From positions 1-42,745 of IMG/VR virus record IMGVR_UViG_3300046837_000232: a DNA stretch of 42,745 nucleotides, one strand, 5' to 3'. Source of the DNA: a virus. The position numbers and the translations under genes were made by a program. How positions within the stretch are numbered: the first letter of the stretch is position 1; every line of letters starts with the position of its first letter. This document shows positions 30,423 through 38,877 of the stretch, in pieces. The notes under the pieces are model-generated. The model was not told where the DNA came from. It saw nothing but the letters and a program-made list of their open reading frames with translations, and searched no databases.

Positions 30423-30428
30423 GCCTGA
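30354..30428 (+). CDS. Repeat-derived 24-residue mini-ORF
   Basis: ATG 30354 opens a frame (MTNFQCSMTVYWELRIENLG at its start) through both heptamer arrays; its TGA overlaps the first codons of the giant gene. Possible translational bridge; product doubtful. Confidence 0.3.
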   Translation: MTNFQCSMTVYWELRIENLGFENA

Positions 30429-33400
30429 GGAACTATTAGAGGCCGACGTCAATCCTGCTGCTGCTGCGGCGCCACCCAAGAAGGTGAGCTGGGAGCAGGC
30501 GACGCGGGCGCCTAAGGTGAGCTGGGATGTGGCGACGCGGGGGCAGAGGGTGGCGGGATCGGAGGACCTGGTGGTGCCGGGGTTTCCGATGCGGGGCAAT
30601 GTGGATCTGCCGACCGAACAGCCGCAGCGGCGAGGGGAGGGCGCCCGCCAGCAGCTGGCCAGTTACGATGTGCTGATGGAAAGCATGGGGGCGCGGGACC
30701 CGATCATTTCACCATTCACAGAGCTGAGCCAGGAGGAGCAGAAGGCGCTGAGGTTGAGCACGCCGCAAGAGCAGCTCGAGGCGGGGCTGGCGGAGGGATC
30801 GGCGCATGCGATCAACAGCTTGTTCACGCCGGAGAACGTGACGTTGATGGCCGGGACGATGGGTTTGGGAGCGGTACCGGTGCTGGGCCGGGCGCTCGCG
30901 TTGGGGTTTGCTTATTCGATGCTCAAGGATTTTCCGGACCAGGCGATCGAGCTGGGGACGGAGATGGGCAAGCCGAAGGGGGCGCGGGATTATCAGAAGG
31001 TGGGGCAGCTGGTGACCGAAGGGGCCTTTAACACGGGTTTTGGAGTGATGGCGGCGGCGCATGGGATCGGGCCGCGGCGGCCGGGCGGGCCGGGGCCGGC
31101 GGCGGCGCGGCTGCTGGGGGAACAGGTGCGGCGGGCTCGAGGGGTGGGGATGGAGGAGGCGGCGGCGATGGGTGGGGCGGGCATAGAGGAGACAGGCAGG
31201 ATGCCGGACCCGGAGAACCTGGTGACGCTGGACCAATTTTTTACGGAGGCTAAAGCCGCGCAGACGCGGGAGGAAGCGGCCGGGGCGCTGAAGAACATGG
31301 TGCTCCGGCGGGCGGCAAGCGACCGGCTCAAGCAGGAACAGGAAGCGCAACGGTTGCGCCCGCAATATGAGAGGGAACGGCAAAGGGCCAATGTCGCGGT
31401 CCCGGAGACGCCGGCAGAGCCGCAACGTAATCTTTCGGTGATCGAGGAGATCCGGGCGAACAATGCGCGGACCAAGCAGCAGGTGCAGGATCTATTTAAG
31501 GCCAGGGGCTTGTCGCGGGAGGAGGCGGGGCAGTTGCGGGACCTGGCTTGGGGGCCGAGCGAGGAACAGGGAGTAACCGCAAAGAACGCAGAGAACGCAA
31601 AGAAGACGGTGAGCTGGGAGCAGGCCACCGGGAAAGGAACAAGTGATCAGCAAGAAAGGGCACCAGTATCAGGTGCAGAGTCGCAAGGGGCGCAACCTGG
31701 GGACGTACAAGAGCAAGCGGGGGGCGAAGAAGCGGCTCCAGCAGGTGGAGTACTTCAAACACATGGAGCAGAGCCGGCGGAGGTATTGAGGCCGCAAGAT
31801 AAGGCGAAGCTGCGCGAGTTGTTCACCAAGGCGATCGAGAAGGGAAGCCAGGTCAATGCCGATAGCGCGGAGGAAGTGGGTTTGACCAAGCCGGAAGGCT
31901 GGATCGAGCATAAGGACGAGACGACCGGGAGCAGGAGGTGGTTTCCGCCGCAGCCGCCGGAGAGGCCGGGGATCGCGTTGGGGAGGCAGTATCGCGACCT
32001 GGTGAAGCGGATTAAGGCGGCGAAGGACCTGGATGAGCTGTCAGATTTGAAGGAGGAAATGGACAAGTTCGCGCCCGGGCTGGATCCGGAGGACGCGGAA
32101 ATGCTCTATGATCAGCATGAGCGGATGGTGGCTAAGATGCTGGCGCCGCCCAAAGGTGGCAAGGGCAAGCCGGAGCCGGTACCTAAACCGATTTGGGAGA
32201 TGACCAGGGAGGAATTTCTTGGCAAGCCAAAGGGGCACGATGCGAAAGCTGCCGCCGAATATCTCGACAAAGCCAATGCCCACGAGGCTGCGGTGGAACA
32301 AGCCCTGCTGGCTGGGGAGACTGTGCCACGTGAGGTCCTGGACGATTACTCGCCGCTAGACAATTTCCCCAAGATCAAAGCCGCGCAGATCGAAGACATG
32401 ACGCGGCTGAACAACAAGCAGGCCAAAGACAAATATGGAGTGACGTTGGCAGAGTTGAAGGGGAAGCAAGTCGGAACGAAAGGGCAAGGGCCAGAGGCCA
32501 CTAAGGCGCGTGCCCAGGCGGAGGCGATCAGCAAGAGGTGGCGGCAGTTTTTTGTCAAGAAGGCCAAGGCCGCCGAAGGACCGAACGAGCTGGCAGCGCT
32601 AGAGCAGCAGATTACCGACACGGCGCACCTCCTGGAGCATCCGGACGCAGTGATGGTGCGCAGCGCGATGAATGACCAGGCGGCGAAATTGGAGCAGCTC
32701 GCCAAGGGAATGGAGAAACAGCACACACCTACGCCCGAGCAGAAACCAAAGCCGAAGCCTGGACCGAAGGCGGAGAAAGCGGCGGAGGAGAAGCTGCTGG
32801 CGGATGCGCAGAAGGTGGTGGACTCGAGGCCGCGCAGCGGGACCGAGGGCGGGCCCAGCGCCAAAGAGGTGAAGGCGGACCTGGTGGGGCGGATCCGGGC
32901 GGAACTCGTCAAGCTGGTGGAAGACGACAACGTGAAGCTGACGCGCAACGCGGACGGGGGCTACGCGGCGCAGGGCGATGGTGGCGGGATCGCTTTTGGC
33001 GAGGTGACCGAGAAGACCGGCGGCAAAGTGCAGGTGACGATCAGGGAGGCGGGGGACAAGAAGGGCGCCCATAAGGTATCCGCGACGGTGGAGAACCTGG
33101 CGGAGGCGGAACTGATGATCAAGGCGATGGCGGCGCGGCGATCGGGCCGGGCAATCATCGCGGTGCCGGGTGACGGGATCTATCAGCTCAACCGGACGGG
33201 CAACACGATGCTGGGGGTGTGGCGGGATGCGCGGCTTTTGGAGACGGGCAAGGGAGAGGCGGGAATTCGGAGCAACGCGCCAGCCGCCGAGCGGCCGCCG
33301 GCACAAATCAAGACGGAGCAGGACTGGCGGGATGCGAAGGAATTTCATGGGCTGGAGCCGGATAATAAGATCGCGGAATTCTCGAATGCGCTGGCGGAGT

Positions 33401-36400
33401 TTGCGCGCAAGGTGAAGCCGGAGGATCCGGACTCTCTGACGACTAAGCAGGTGGATGATTGGGTGAAGGAACGGATGAAGACGGGGAGTAGCCGCGAAAA
33501 GGCGCAAGAGCCGCAAAAGGGGACTGAGCCGGAAACTGCCGAAATGGCCCCACCATCCAGCCAGGGGGAGGTCGGGAAAGCGCGTCCTGGGGCCGGCCAG
33601 GGGGCTAGTGAGGGGCAAAATCTGCCTACAGAGGAGGAAATGGCGTTTCCGAGCACGCGGACGATGGGGCGGACGGAGACGGTGTTGCGGGGGCAGGAGC
33701 AGAGCGCGGAGCCGGGGCTGGAGGGGGCGAGTATTGAGCTGGCCCAAACCGTGAAACAGGGACCCGGTTTAACCGCAAAGAACGCACAGAATGCAAAGAC
33801 GGGGACGGCGGCGGCGCCGACTGCAGGGGCAAAGCCTAAGTGGTTTCAGGGGTTGCGGCGGGTGTTTGCTTCGGCGAGCGTGGATGAGGACGCGCAGATG
33901 ATGGGCGGGATCCTGCGGGCGGCCATGGGTGCGGAGAACGCGGCGCTGGCCCGGGCGGATGCGGCGCTGAACCAGTACCGGTTTTACTTCGACAAACGGC
34001 CGGTGGGCCGGAACTGGCAGTATAACCCGAATGTGCCCTTGCCGCTCAATTACCAGATGATCGAGCGGGTGGAGAGCGGGGACCTGGCCGGGCTCACCGA
34101 GGTGGAGCGGCGGTTTGTGACGTCCATGCGCCAGCTGCTCGACGAGGGGGTGGACGCGGTGCATGCCGTCTCGCCGGAATCGTTGCGGGATTTGATCACC
34201 AACTATTTTCCGCGGCTGTGGAAGGATCCGGTAAAGAACCGAGACAAGATCGCGGCGCTGGTTTCGAAGCGGCCCTGGGAGGGGAGCAAGGCATTCCTGC
34301 GAAAGCGGACGCTCGAGTACTTCACGGACGGCCTGGCGGAGGGATTGCGGCCGGCCAACGATAACCCGGTGGACATGGTGATGAGCAAGCTGGGGGAGAT
34401 GCACCGGTTTGTGGCGGCGCGCACGGCGATCGAGGAGGCGAAGGCGCGGGGGCAATACCGATTTTTTTATGTGTTCGAGAAGAAGCTGGCCAACTGGGTG
34501 CGGGTGGAGGACCCGACAAGCACGCAATGGGCGCCGCCGCATGTGACGGTGAAGGAGGCGTTTGACGCGCAGGTGCGGGCCAAGACGCTGGAGCTGATGG
34601 ATTGGCTGGGGATCGAGCACAGGCGATCGGCGGCGATCGGCGGGCGGCGCTGGGGTTACGCGGTGGCGCCAGGCGGCGGGCAGACGGTGAGCGCCGGGGG
34701 CACGGGCAAGCCAAGTTACTCGAGCGGCTACGTGCGGCCGAAGATCGTGACGAAGTTTGGCGGGCCGGACTTTGTGATGTGGCACGAGATCGGCCACCAG
34801 GTGGACTGGCTTTACCCGGATCTGCGCGATCAATTCAAGGGCAAGAAGATGCAGGACGAGCTGCGGGCCCTGGCGGATGCGCGAGCGGCGAACGTGCCGA
34901 AGATCTCCAAGGGGTTCAAAGATTACCTGCACAAGGAAGTGGAGAAGATGGCGAACCTGCTGGATGCGCACGTGCGGGCGCCGGCGCTTTTCGAGAAGCT
35001 GGCGCCGACGGTGCGGGCGGCTTACCTGAAATGGATGGACCTGCACCCGGACCTGCGCGACAAGATCAACGCGATCCAGCCGAGCCTGACGCTGGAGAGC
35101 GCGAGCACGCAGCAGAAGCTGGCCGGGCCGGTGAAGCTGGGGGATTGGATGATGCCGGCGGGCGCGGCCGGGGTGGTGCAGAATTACCTGGCGCCTGGCC
35201 TGGGCAAATACAAGGCCTTCCGCGGGCTGCGCGATGTGGCGGGCTTGCAGAACGGGATCCAGCTGGCGGGATTTTTCCACGGGTCGGTGGTGTTCAAGGA
35301 CGCGTGGTATTCGAGCGTGGGCTTGACGGCGTACGACCTGATGAAGGCGGGCGGGCGGGTGGCGCTGGACCAGGATCTGCCGGACGCGGCGCGGTTGCTG
35401 GCGCGGGCGGGCCGGGAGGCGGCGCTGAGCGCGACGGTGGTGGGCCCGGCGATAGACAGCTTCATCCGGGGCCGGAGGATCTACCAGGCGACGCGAGAGC
35501 CGGGGAGCATGGGGCCCAAGGCGGACTTCATCGCCCGGCTGGCGCAGGAGGCGAACCTGAGGGCGGGCCATTCGAACTATGACGCGCAGTTTGCGCGGCG
35601 GTGGCGGGCGAACTTTTTTGAGGCGGTGAAGGCGCCTTCGATCGGGGCGGCGTGGGATGTGTTCTGGCGGACACCCTTTGCGGCGCTACAGCTCACGGTG
35701 ATGCCGGTGCTGCAATACCTGGTGCCGCGGATGAAGATGGGGATCTTTGCGCGGATGGCAGAGCGGGTGATGGCGGACAACCCGCGGATGGGCAAGGAAC
35801 AGATGCGCCGGTTGCTGGCGCAGGCGGCGGATGCGACGGAGGACCGGCTGGGCCAGGTGACGTATGACAATTTATTCCAGCATCGAGCGGTGAAGGACAT
35901 CGGGCAGCTGACCTTCCGCGCGTACGGCTGGCAGCTGACCAAATACCGGATGATCCTGGGAGCGGGCGTGGACTGGGGCAAGGCCGGGGCGGCGCTGGTG
36001 CGGGGCGAGCGGCCAAACCTGACCTTTCGAATGACTTACCTGCCGGCGATGATCGCGGGGCATGCGGCGATCGGCGCGGCGGTGCAGTACTTGCTGACGG
36101 GCAAGCCGCCGAAGGAGCTGCAGGATTATCTATTCCCGGAGTCGGGATTGATAGACGAGTACGGGCGGCCGATCCGGATCGCGATCGCGGATTTTGTGAA
36201 GGACATGGTGAACGATTGGAAGAGTTTCCCCAACCTTCGCAAGATGGGGGCGGAGTGGACGCGCAAGCTGAGCCCGCTGTGGAACACGGCGGCGGAGATG
36301 ATGCGCAACCAGGACTTTTACGGGACGGAGATTTTCTCGCCGGGCCAGCTGGGGGAGCCGGCGCTGGAGCACCTGCTCAAGAACCTGGGCGAGGGGGCGC

Positions 36401-36981
36401 AGTATTTCGCGACGGGCAACCGGCCATTCTCGGTGCAGGCGGGCCAGCGGATCGCGCAGGCCGGCGGCGGGCCGGGGCTGCAGGTGGCGCCGTGGTTCGG
36501 GTTCACGCCGGCGCCGCGCTACGCGATACTCTCGCCGGCGGAGGAGCGGGCGAGCGAGATCATGCGCGGGCTCTCGCCGCAGGGCAGCCGGAGCAAGGAA
36601 CAAAGCCAGCACGCGCAGCTGCTGGGCCAGCTGGTGCGTGATGTGCGCTCGGGCAAGGTGGGGGACGATGGGGAATTCGCGAAGCGAGCGGGGGCGGCCA
36701 AGGTGAAGGACCAGGCGGAGTTAACGCGGCTCAAGGAGCGGATCCTGTGGACGCCGCTGCAGTACCAGATCTGGCACATGCCGGTGGACAAGGCGATGGA
36801 GGTGTGGGACCTGGCCAATGAGAAGGAGAAGCTGAGCCTGGCGGCCGGGATCGCGGAGAAGATTGACCGCGCGTACAAGCGGGGCGGGATGGAGGATGAC
36901 AAGGCCAGGAGATACGTGCAGATGGTGGAGCCGTACTGGCGGAGGGCGAGGGAGGGGAAGGCGACTAATGGCAACAGATAA
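30421..36981 (+). CDS. Giant ejection/large polyvalent protein with HExxH motif
   Basis: 2,186 residues from ATG 30421 (just after a repeat). The first 400 residues hold three VSWEQAT-like motifs (near 20, 33 and 396) and a hydrophobic/glycine segment. The middle is charged, coiled and Lys/Glu/Pro-rich. Near residue 1455, VMWHEIGHQVDW is a zinc-metallopeptidase HExxH motif. The C-terminal 700 residues (including YLLTGKPPKELQDYLFPES and a large helical domain) match the style of phage large polyvalent or internal virion proteins injected with DNA. Three repeat copies (31574, 33489, 33768) are translated as TAKNAENAK, SREKAQEPQK and TAKNAQNAK in linkers, and a 48-residue ORF is nested at 31643. 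It overlaps the ATP-grasp gene by 14 nt. Fusion of formerly separate genes is possible. Confidence 0.78.
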   Translation: MPEELLEADVNPAAAAAPPKKVSWEQATRAPKVSWDVATRGQRVAGSEDLVVPGFPMRGNVDLPTEQPQRRGEGARQQLASYDVLMESMGARDPIISPFTELSQEEQKALRLSTPQEQLEAGLAEGSAHAINSLFTPENVTLMAGTMGLGAVPVLGRALALGFAYSMLKDFPDQAIELGTEMGKPKGARDYQKVGQLVTEGAFNTGFGVMAAAHGIGPRRPGGPGPAAARLLGEQVRRARGVGMEEAAAMGGAGIEETGRMPDPENLVTLDQFFTEAKAAQTREEAAGALKNMVLRRAASDRLKQEQEAQRLRPQYERERQRANVAVPETPAEPQRNLSVIEEIRANNARTKQQVQDLFKARGLSREEAGQLRDLAWGPSEEQGVTAKNAENAKKTVSWEQATGKGTSDQQERAPVSGAESQGAQPGDVQEQAGGEEAAPAGGVLQTHGAEPAEVLRPQDKAKLRELFTKAIEKGSQVNADSAEEVGLTKPEGWIEHKDETTGSRRWFPPQPPERPGIALGRQYRDLVKRIKAAKDLDELSDLKEEMDKFAPGLDPEDAEMLYDQHERMVAKMLAPPKGGKGKPEPVPKPIWEMTREEFLGKPKGHDAKAAAEYLDKANAHEAAVEQALLAGETVPREVLDDYSPLDNFPKIKAAQIEDMTRLNNKQAKDKYGVTLAELKGKQVGTKGQGPEATKARAQAEAISKRWRQFFVKKAKAAEGPNELAALEQQITDTAHLLEHPDAVMVRSAMNDQAAKLEQLAKGMEKQHTPTPEQKPKPKPGPKAEKAAEEKLLADAQKVVDSRPRSGTEGGPSAKEVKADLVGRIRAELVKLVEDDNVKLTRNADGGYAAQGDGGGIAFGEVTEKTGGKVQVTIREAGDKKGAHKVSATVENLAEAELMIKAMAARRSGRAIIAVPGDGIYQLNRTGNTMLGVWRDARLLETGKGEAGIRSNAPAAERPPAQIKTEQDWRDAKEFHGLEPDNKIAEFSNALAEFARKVKPEDPDSLTTKQVDDWVKERMKTGSSREKAQEPQKGTEPETAEMAPPSSQGEVGKARPGAGQGASEGQNLPTEEEMAFPSTRTMGRTETVLRGQEQSAEPGLEGASIELAQTVKQGPGLTAKNAQNAKTGTAAAPTAGAKPKWFQGLRRVFASASVDEDAQMMGGILRAAMGAENAALARADAALNQYRFYFDKRPVGRNWQYNPNVPLPLNYQMIERVESGDLAGLTEVERRFVTSMRQLLDEGVDAVHAVSPESLRDLITNYFPRLWKDPVKNRDKIAALVSKRPWEGSKAFLRKRTLEYFTDGLAEGLRPANDNPVDMVMSKLGEMHRFVAARTAIEEAKARGQYRFFYVFEKKLANWVRVEDPTSTQWAPPHVTVKEAFDAQVRAKTLELMDWLGIEHRRSAAIGGRRWGYAVAPGGGQTVSAGGTGKPSYSSGYVRPKIVTKFGGPDFVMWHEIGHQVDWLYPDLRDQFKGKKMQDELRALADARAANVPKISKGFKDYLHKEVEKMANLLDAHVRAPALFEKLAPTVRAAYLKWMDLHPDLRDKINAIQPSLTLESASTQQKLAGPVKLGDWMMPAGAAGVVQNYLAPGLGKYKAFRGLRDVAGLQNGIQLAGFFHGSVVFKDAWYSSVGLTAYDLMKAGGRVALDQDLPDAARLLARAGREAALSATVVGPAIDSFIRGRRIYQATREPGSMGPKADFIARLAQEANLRAGHSNYDAQFARRWRANFFEAVKAPSIGAAWDVFWRTPFAALQLTVMPVLQYLVPRMKMGIFARMAERVMADNPRMGKEQMRRLLAQAADATEDRLGQVTYDNLFQHRAVKDIGQLTFRAYGWQLTKYRMILGAGVDWGKAGAALVRGERPNLTFRMTYLPAMIAGHAAIGAAVQYLLTGKPPKELQDYLFPESGLIDEYGRPIRIAIADFVKDMVNDWKSFPNLRKMGAEWTRKLSPLWNTAAEMMRNQDFYGTEIFSPGQLGEPALEHLLKNLGEGAQYFATGNRPFSVQAGQRIAQAGGGPGLQVAPWFGFTPAPRYAILSPAEERASEIMRGLSPQGSRSKEQSQHAQLLGQLVRDVRSGKVGDDGEFAKRAGAAKVKDQAELTRLKERILWTPLQYQIWHMPVDKAMEVWDLANEKEKLSLAAGIAEKIDRAYKRGGMEDDKARRYVQMVEPYWRRAREGKATNGNR
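31574..31602 (+). repeat. AACGCARAG-family repeat inside the giant gene
   Basis: Perfect main-family copy translated as V-T-A-K-N-A-E-N-A-K. It lies 41 bases before a nested ORF and may mark an old gene boundary. Confidence 0.9.
31643..31789 (+). CDS. Nested 48-residue ORF of a conserved-looking phage type
   Basis: In another frame of the giant gene, GTG 31643 follows a strong ribosome site (GGAAAGGA) and opens 48 codons to TGA 31787. The peptide contains HQYQVQSRKGRNLGTYKSKR and RLQQVEYFKH. The pattern GKNLGxYxT/SKxxAxKRLxQVEYFKH is, as far as I recall, a recurring small phage protein found near internal virion genes. In the giant frame the same bases give a low-complexity Gln/Glu/Gly/Ala stretch, so the nested frame looks like the older or more constrained one. 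It could be a real overlapping gene, or a sign that two or three genes were fused. Confidence 0.65.
   Translation: MISKKGHQYQVQSRKGRNLGTYKSKRGAKKRLQQVEYFKHMEQSRRRY
33489..33520 (+). repeat. CGCAAAA-type nonamer repeat inside the giant gene
   Basis: TAGCCGCGAAAAGGCGCAAG and a third unit, translated in frame in a polar linker. Confidence 0.85.
33768..33799 (+). repeat. AACGCARAG-family repeat inside the giant gene
   Basis: TTTAACCGCAAAGAACGCAC and a further unit, translated as L-T-A-K-N-A-Q-N-A-K just before the metallopeptidase-containing part. Confidence 0.9.
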
Positions 36982-38302
36982 TTTCAAGAGCTGGCACGTG
37001 CGGGTGGTGGACAATGGATTGTTCACGGCGTTTGCGCGCAAGCTGGCGGCGGGATTTGGCAAGGTGAGTTACTGGATGCCCTGGCAGAAAGCATTCTCGA
37101 GCGTGCGGCAGCTGGCGGTGGGGCGCGGGTTTGAGGACATCGAGCGGGTGAAGGACCTTTGGAAGGATGAGGAGAGCGTGGACTTGTGGTGTTTCCTGGA
37201 CAGCTTTCAGGCCGATACGCAGATCCACCTCGAGAAGCTGGGGGCGCGGGTGTGGGGCGGCCGCAACGGGGAGGAGCTGGAGCACGATCGCTGGGGGTTT
37301 TACCTTTTGTGCCAGGAGCTGGGCTTGCCGACGATCGCCAGCGAGCAGATCACGGGCATGGCGCAGCTGGTGGCCAGGCTCAAGGCGCGGGAGGCGGCGG
37401 GCCAGGTGCCGGTGTGGGTGAAGGCGAGTTATCGCTGGGGCGGCCGGGCGGACCTGGAGACTTGGAAATACACGAGCTGGGCGATCAACCGGACGCGGAT
37501 CGAGCAGCAACAGTACGACCTGGGCCCGGCCGGGGACAGCTACGGGTTCATGCTGCAGGACGATATGCCGGACGCGGTGGAGATCGGCTATGACGGGCCG
37601 ACGGTGGATGGGCGCTTCCCCAAGGTGGCCATGCAGGCTTACGAGAACAAGGGGCTTTCGATGATCGGGACGATCCGGCCTTACCCGATGCTGGCGGAAC
37701 CGGTGCGCCTGGTGAACAGCAAGCTGGCGCCGGTGCTGGCGGAGGCGCGGTACCGGGGATTTTTTTCGATCGAGACGCGCTACGGGAAGGAGCGCAAGCC
37801 GTATCCGGTGGATCCCTGCTGCCGGCTGGGGTCGCCTTCGAATGAGCTGCTGCAGGAGATGCTGGGGAATTGGCCGGGAGTGATCGCGGCCGGGGCTGAT
37901 GGGATCGTGGTGGATCCGACGGAGGAGGCGCGCTACGGGATGGTGGCAATGATCTATTCGGAGGTGAGCGGGCAGAACTGGCAGGAGCTGCACTATCCGG
38001 ACAAGCTGGACCGGTGGGTGAAGCTAAGGAATCCGCTGGTGCAGGGCCGGGCGCGCTACAGTGTGCCCCAGGGCCAGCCGCAGAACCTGGCCGGGGTAGT
38101 CGGAGTGGGTAAAACGCTCCTGGAGGCGGCGGCGATGCTGGGGGAGCATGCCAAGCAGATCAAAGGGGACCGGATTGACGTGGCAACGGGGAGCCTCCTG
38201 GATACGTTGAAGACGATCGAGGAGGGCCAGAAGCTGGGGATCAGGTTTGGGGATCAGCCGTTGCCGACGGCGGAGCAGGTGCGGAAGGCGTTGAAGGTTT
38301 AG
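36968..38302 (+). CDS. ATP-grasp (PurD-like) ligase protein
   Basis: 444 residues from ATG 36968, overlapping the giant gene end by 14 nt; the longer frame from 36863 is a shadow. The pre-ATP-grasp part has LEKLGARVWGGRNGEELEHD and RWGFYLLCQELGLPT; PVWVKASYRWGGRADLETW is the lysine-containing ATP loop; YRGFFSIETRYG and PYPVDPCCRLGSPSNELL correspond to the metal/ATP site (acidic residue, D and R) of phosphoribosylamine-glycine ligase-like enzymes. ATP-grasp enzymes join a carboxylate to an amine or similar using ATP. The substrate here is unknown; possibilities include protein or small-molecule modification during virion formation. It is the last gene of the late unit. Confidence 0.75.
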   Translation: MATDNFKSWHVRVVDNGLFTAFARKLAAGFGKVSYWMPWQKAFSSVRQLAVGRGFEDIERVKDLWKDEESVDLWCFLDSFQADTQIHLEKLGARVWGGRNGEELEHDRWGFYLLCQELGLPTIASEQITGMAQLVARLKAREAAGQVPVWVKASYRWGGRADLETWKYTSWAINRTRIEQQQYDLGPAGDSYGFMLQDDMPDAVEIGYDGPTVDGRFPKVAMQAYENKGLSMIGTIRPYPMLAEPVRLVNSKLAPVLAEARYRGFFSIETRYGKERKPYPVDPCCRLGSPSNELLQEMLGNWPGVIAAGADGIVVDPTEEARYGMVAMIYSEVSGQNWQELHYPDKLDRWVKLRNPLVQGRARYSVPQGQPQNLAGVVGVGKTLLEAAAMLGEHAKQIKGDRIDVATGSLLDTLKTIEEGQKLGIRFGDQPLPTAEQVRKALKV

Positions 38303-38453
38303 GGGGATTACACAACGGGCAAAGGGAGTGTTCGCCTGGCTTGTGCCTGATGCCATGTTCCGATCGGAGAATTTCCGCTGCCTGGCGCAGCGTCTCCTCA
38401 TGCTTCCAGATGGCTTTGCGCACGCCGACCATTCCGCCTTTGCCCCAGCTCAT
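38241..38453 (-). CDS. Small CxxC protein at the end of the leftward operon
   Basis: 70 residues, start at 38453 in an ATGA overlap with the upstream gene. A helical basic N-terminal half (VRKAIWKHEETLRQAAEILR) is followed by HSLCPLCNPPK with one C-x2-C pair. The last 20 residues overlap the 3' end of the ATP-grasp gene on the other strand by 62 nt, so the two units converge without a visible terminator. Function unknown. Confidence 0.55.
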   Translation of the reverse strand: MSWGKGGMVGVRKAIWKHEETLRQAAEILRSEHGIRHKPGEHSLCPLCNPPKPSTPSAPAPPSATADPQT

Positions 38454-38662
38454 AGTAATTTTCCCTGGCCGGACTGGTCGAGCCGGCGCTCAATTTTTGA
38501 GAGGATCTCGCGCCTGACCTGTTGAGCCGGCCGGGTGACCAAAACGTATTGGCCGCCGGTGACGACTTCAACGGAAGCGATCTCCTGGCCTTGACGTTTC
38601 AAGCTGGCCAGCACCTCGTCAAAGTTTTCTGACGTGGCTTCGATGCGGTAGTAGTTGCTCAT
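38450..38662 (-). CDS. Small unknown protein of the leftward operon
   Basis: 70 residues from ATG at 38662; the frame is open further upstream but that part overlaps the membrane protein gene. SNYYRIEATSENFDEVLASL, then VEVVTGGQYVLVTRPAQQVR suggests a small alpha/beta domain. It ends in an ATGA overlap with the next gene. No function recognised. Confidence 0.6.
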   Translation of the reverse strand: MSNYYRIEATSENFDEVLASLKRQGQEIASVEVVTGGQYVLVTRPAQQVRREILSKIERRLDQSGQGKLL

Positions 38663-38664
38663 AA

Positions 38665-38877
38665 TCAGTTTCGGGAGGGTGATTGGCAGCGCAGGGCCCG
38701 GGCCAGCCGGCGCCGGCGGCGGCGCCAGGCGAGGGCCCGCTCGGCCAGGAGGGCAAGGGCTGTAACCCAAGTCCAGGGTGAGAGGCAAAGCCAGGTGATG
38801 GTGGCGAGGATGAAGAGGCCAACGGATAAGGCAGAGCTCGCCAGCCAGCTTAGCAGGTGCTCGAGAATTTCTTTCAT
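38665..38877 (-). CDS. Small two-span membrane protein
   Basis: 70 residues, start at 38877. Two hydrophobic stretches (about residues 8-30 LLSWLASSALSVGLFILATI and 31-47 TWVTALALLAERAL) are followed by a strongly basic tail (RRRRRRLARALR). It is coupled to the upstream zinc-ribbon gene by a 4-nt overlap. Possible roles include superinfection exclusion by a lysogen or a holin; neither is shown. Confidence 0.6.
   Translation of the reverse strand: MKEILEHLLSWLASSALSVGLFILATITWLCLSPWTWVTALALLAERALAWRRRRRRLARALRCQSPSRN

Noticed and set aside
33769-35571. 600-residue minus-strand ORF opposite the giant gene
   Set aside because: Arg/His/Pro-rich shadow in a GC-rich region; the plus strand encodes a protein with clear motifs (HEIGH, ejection-like C-terminus).
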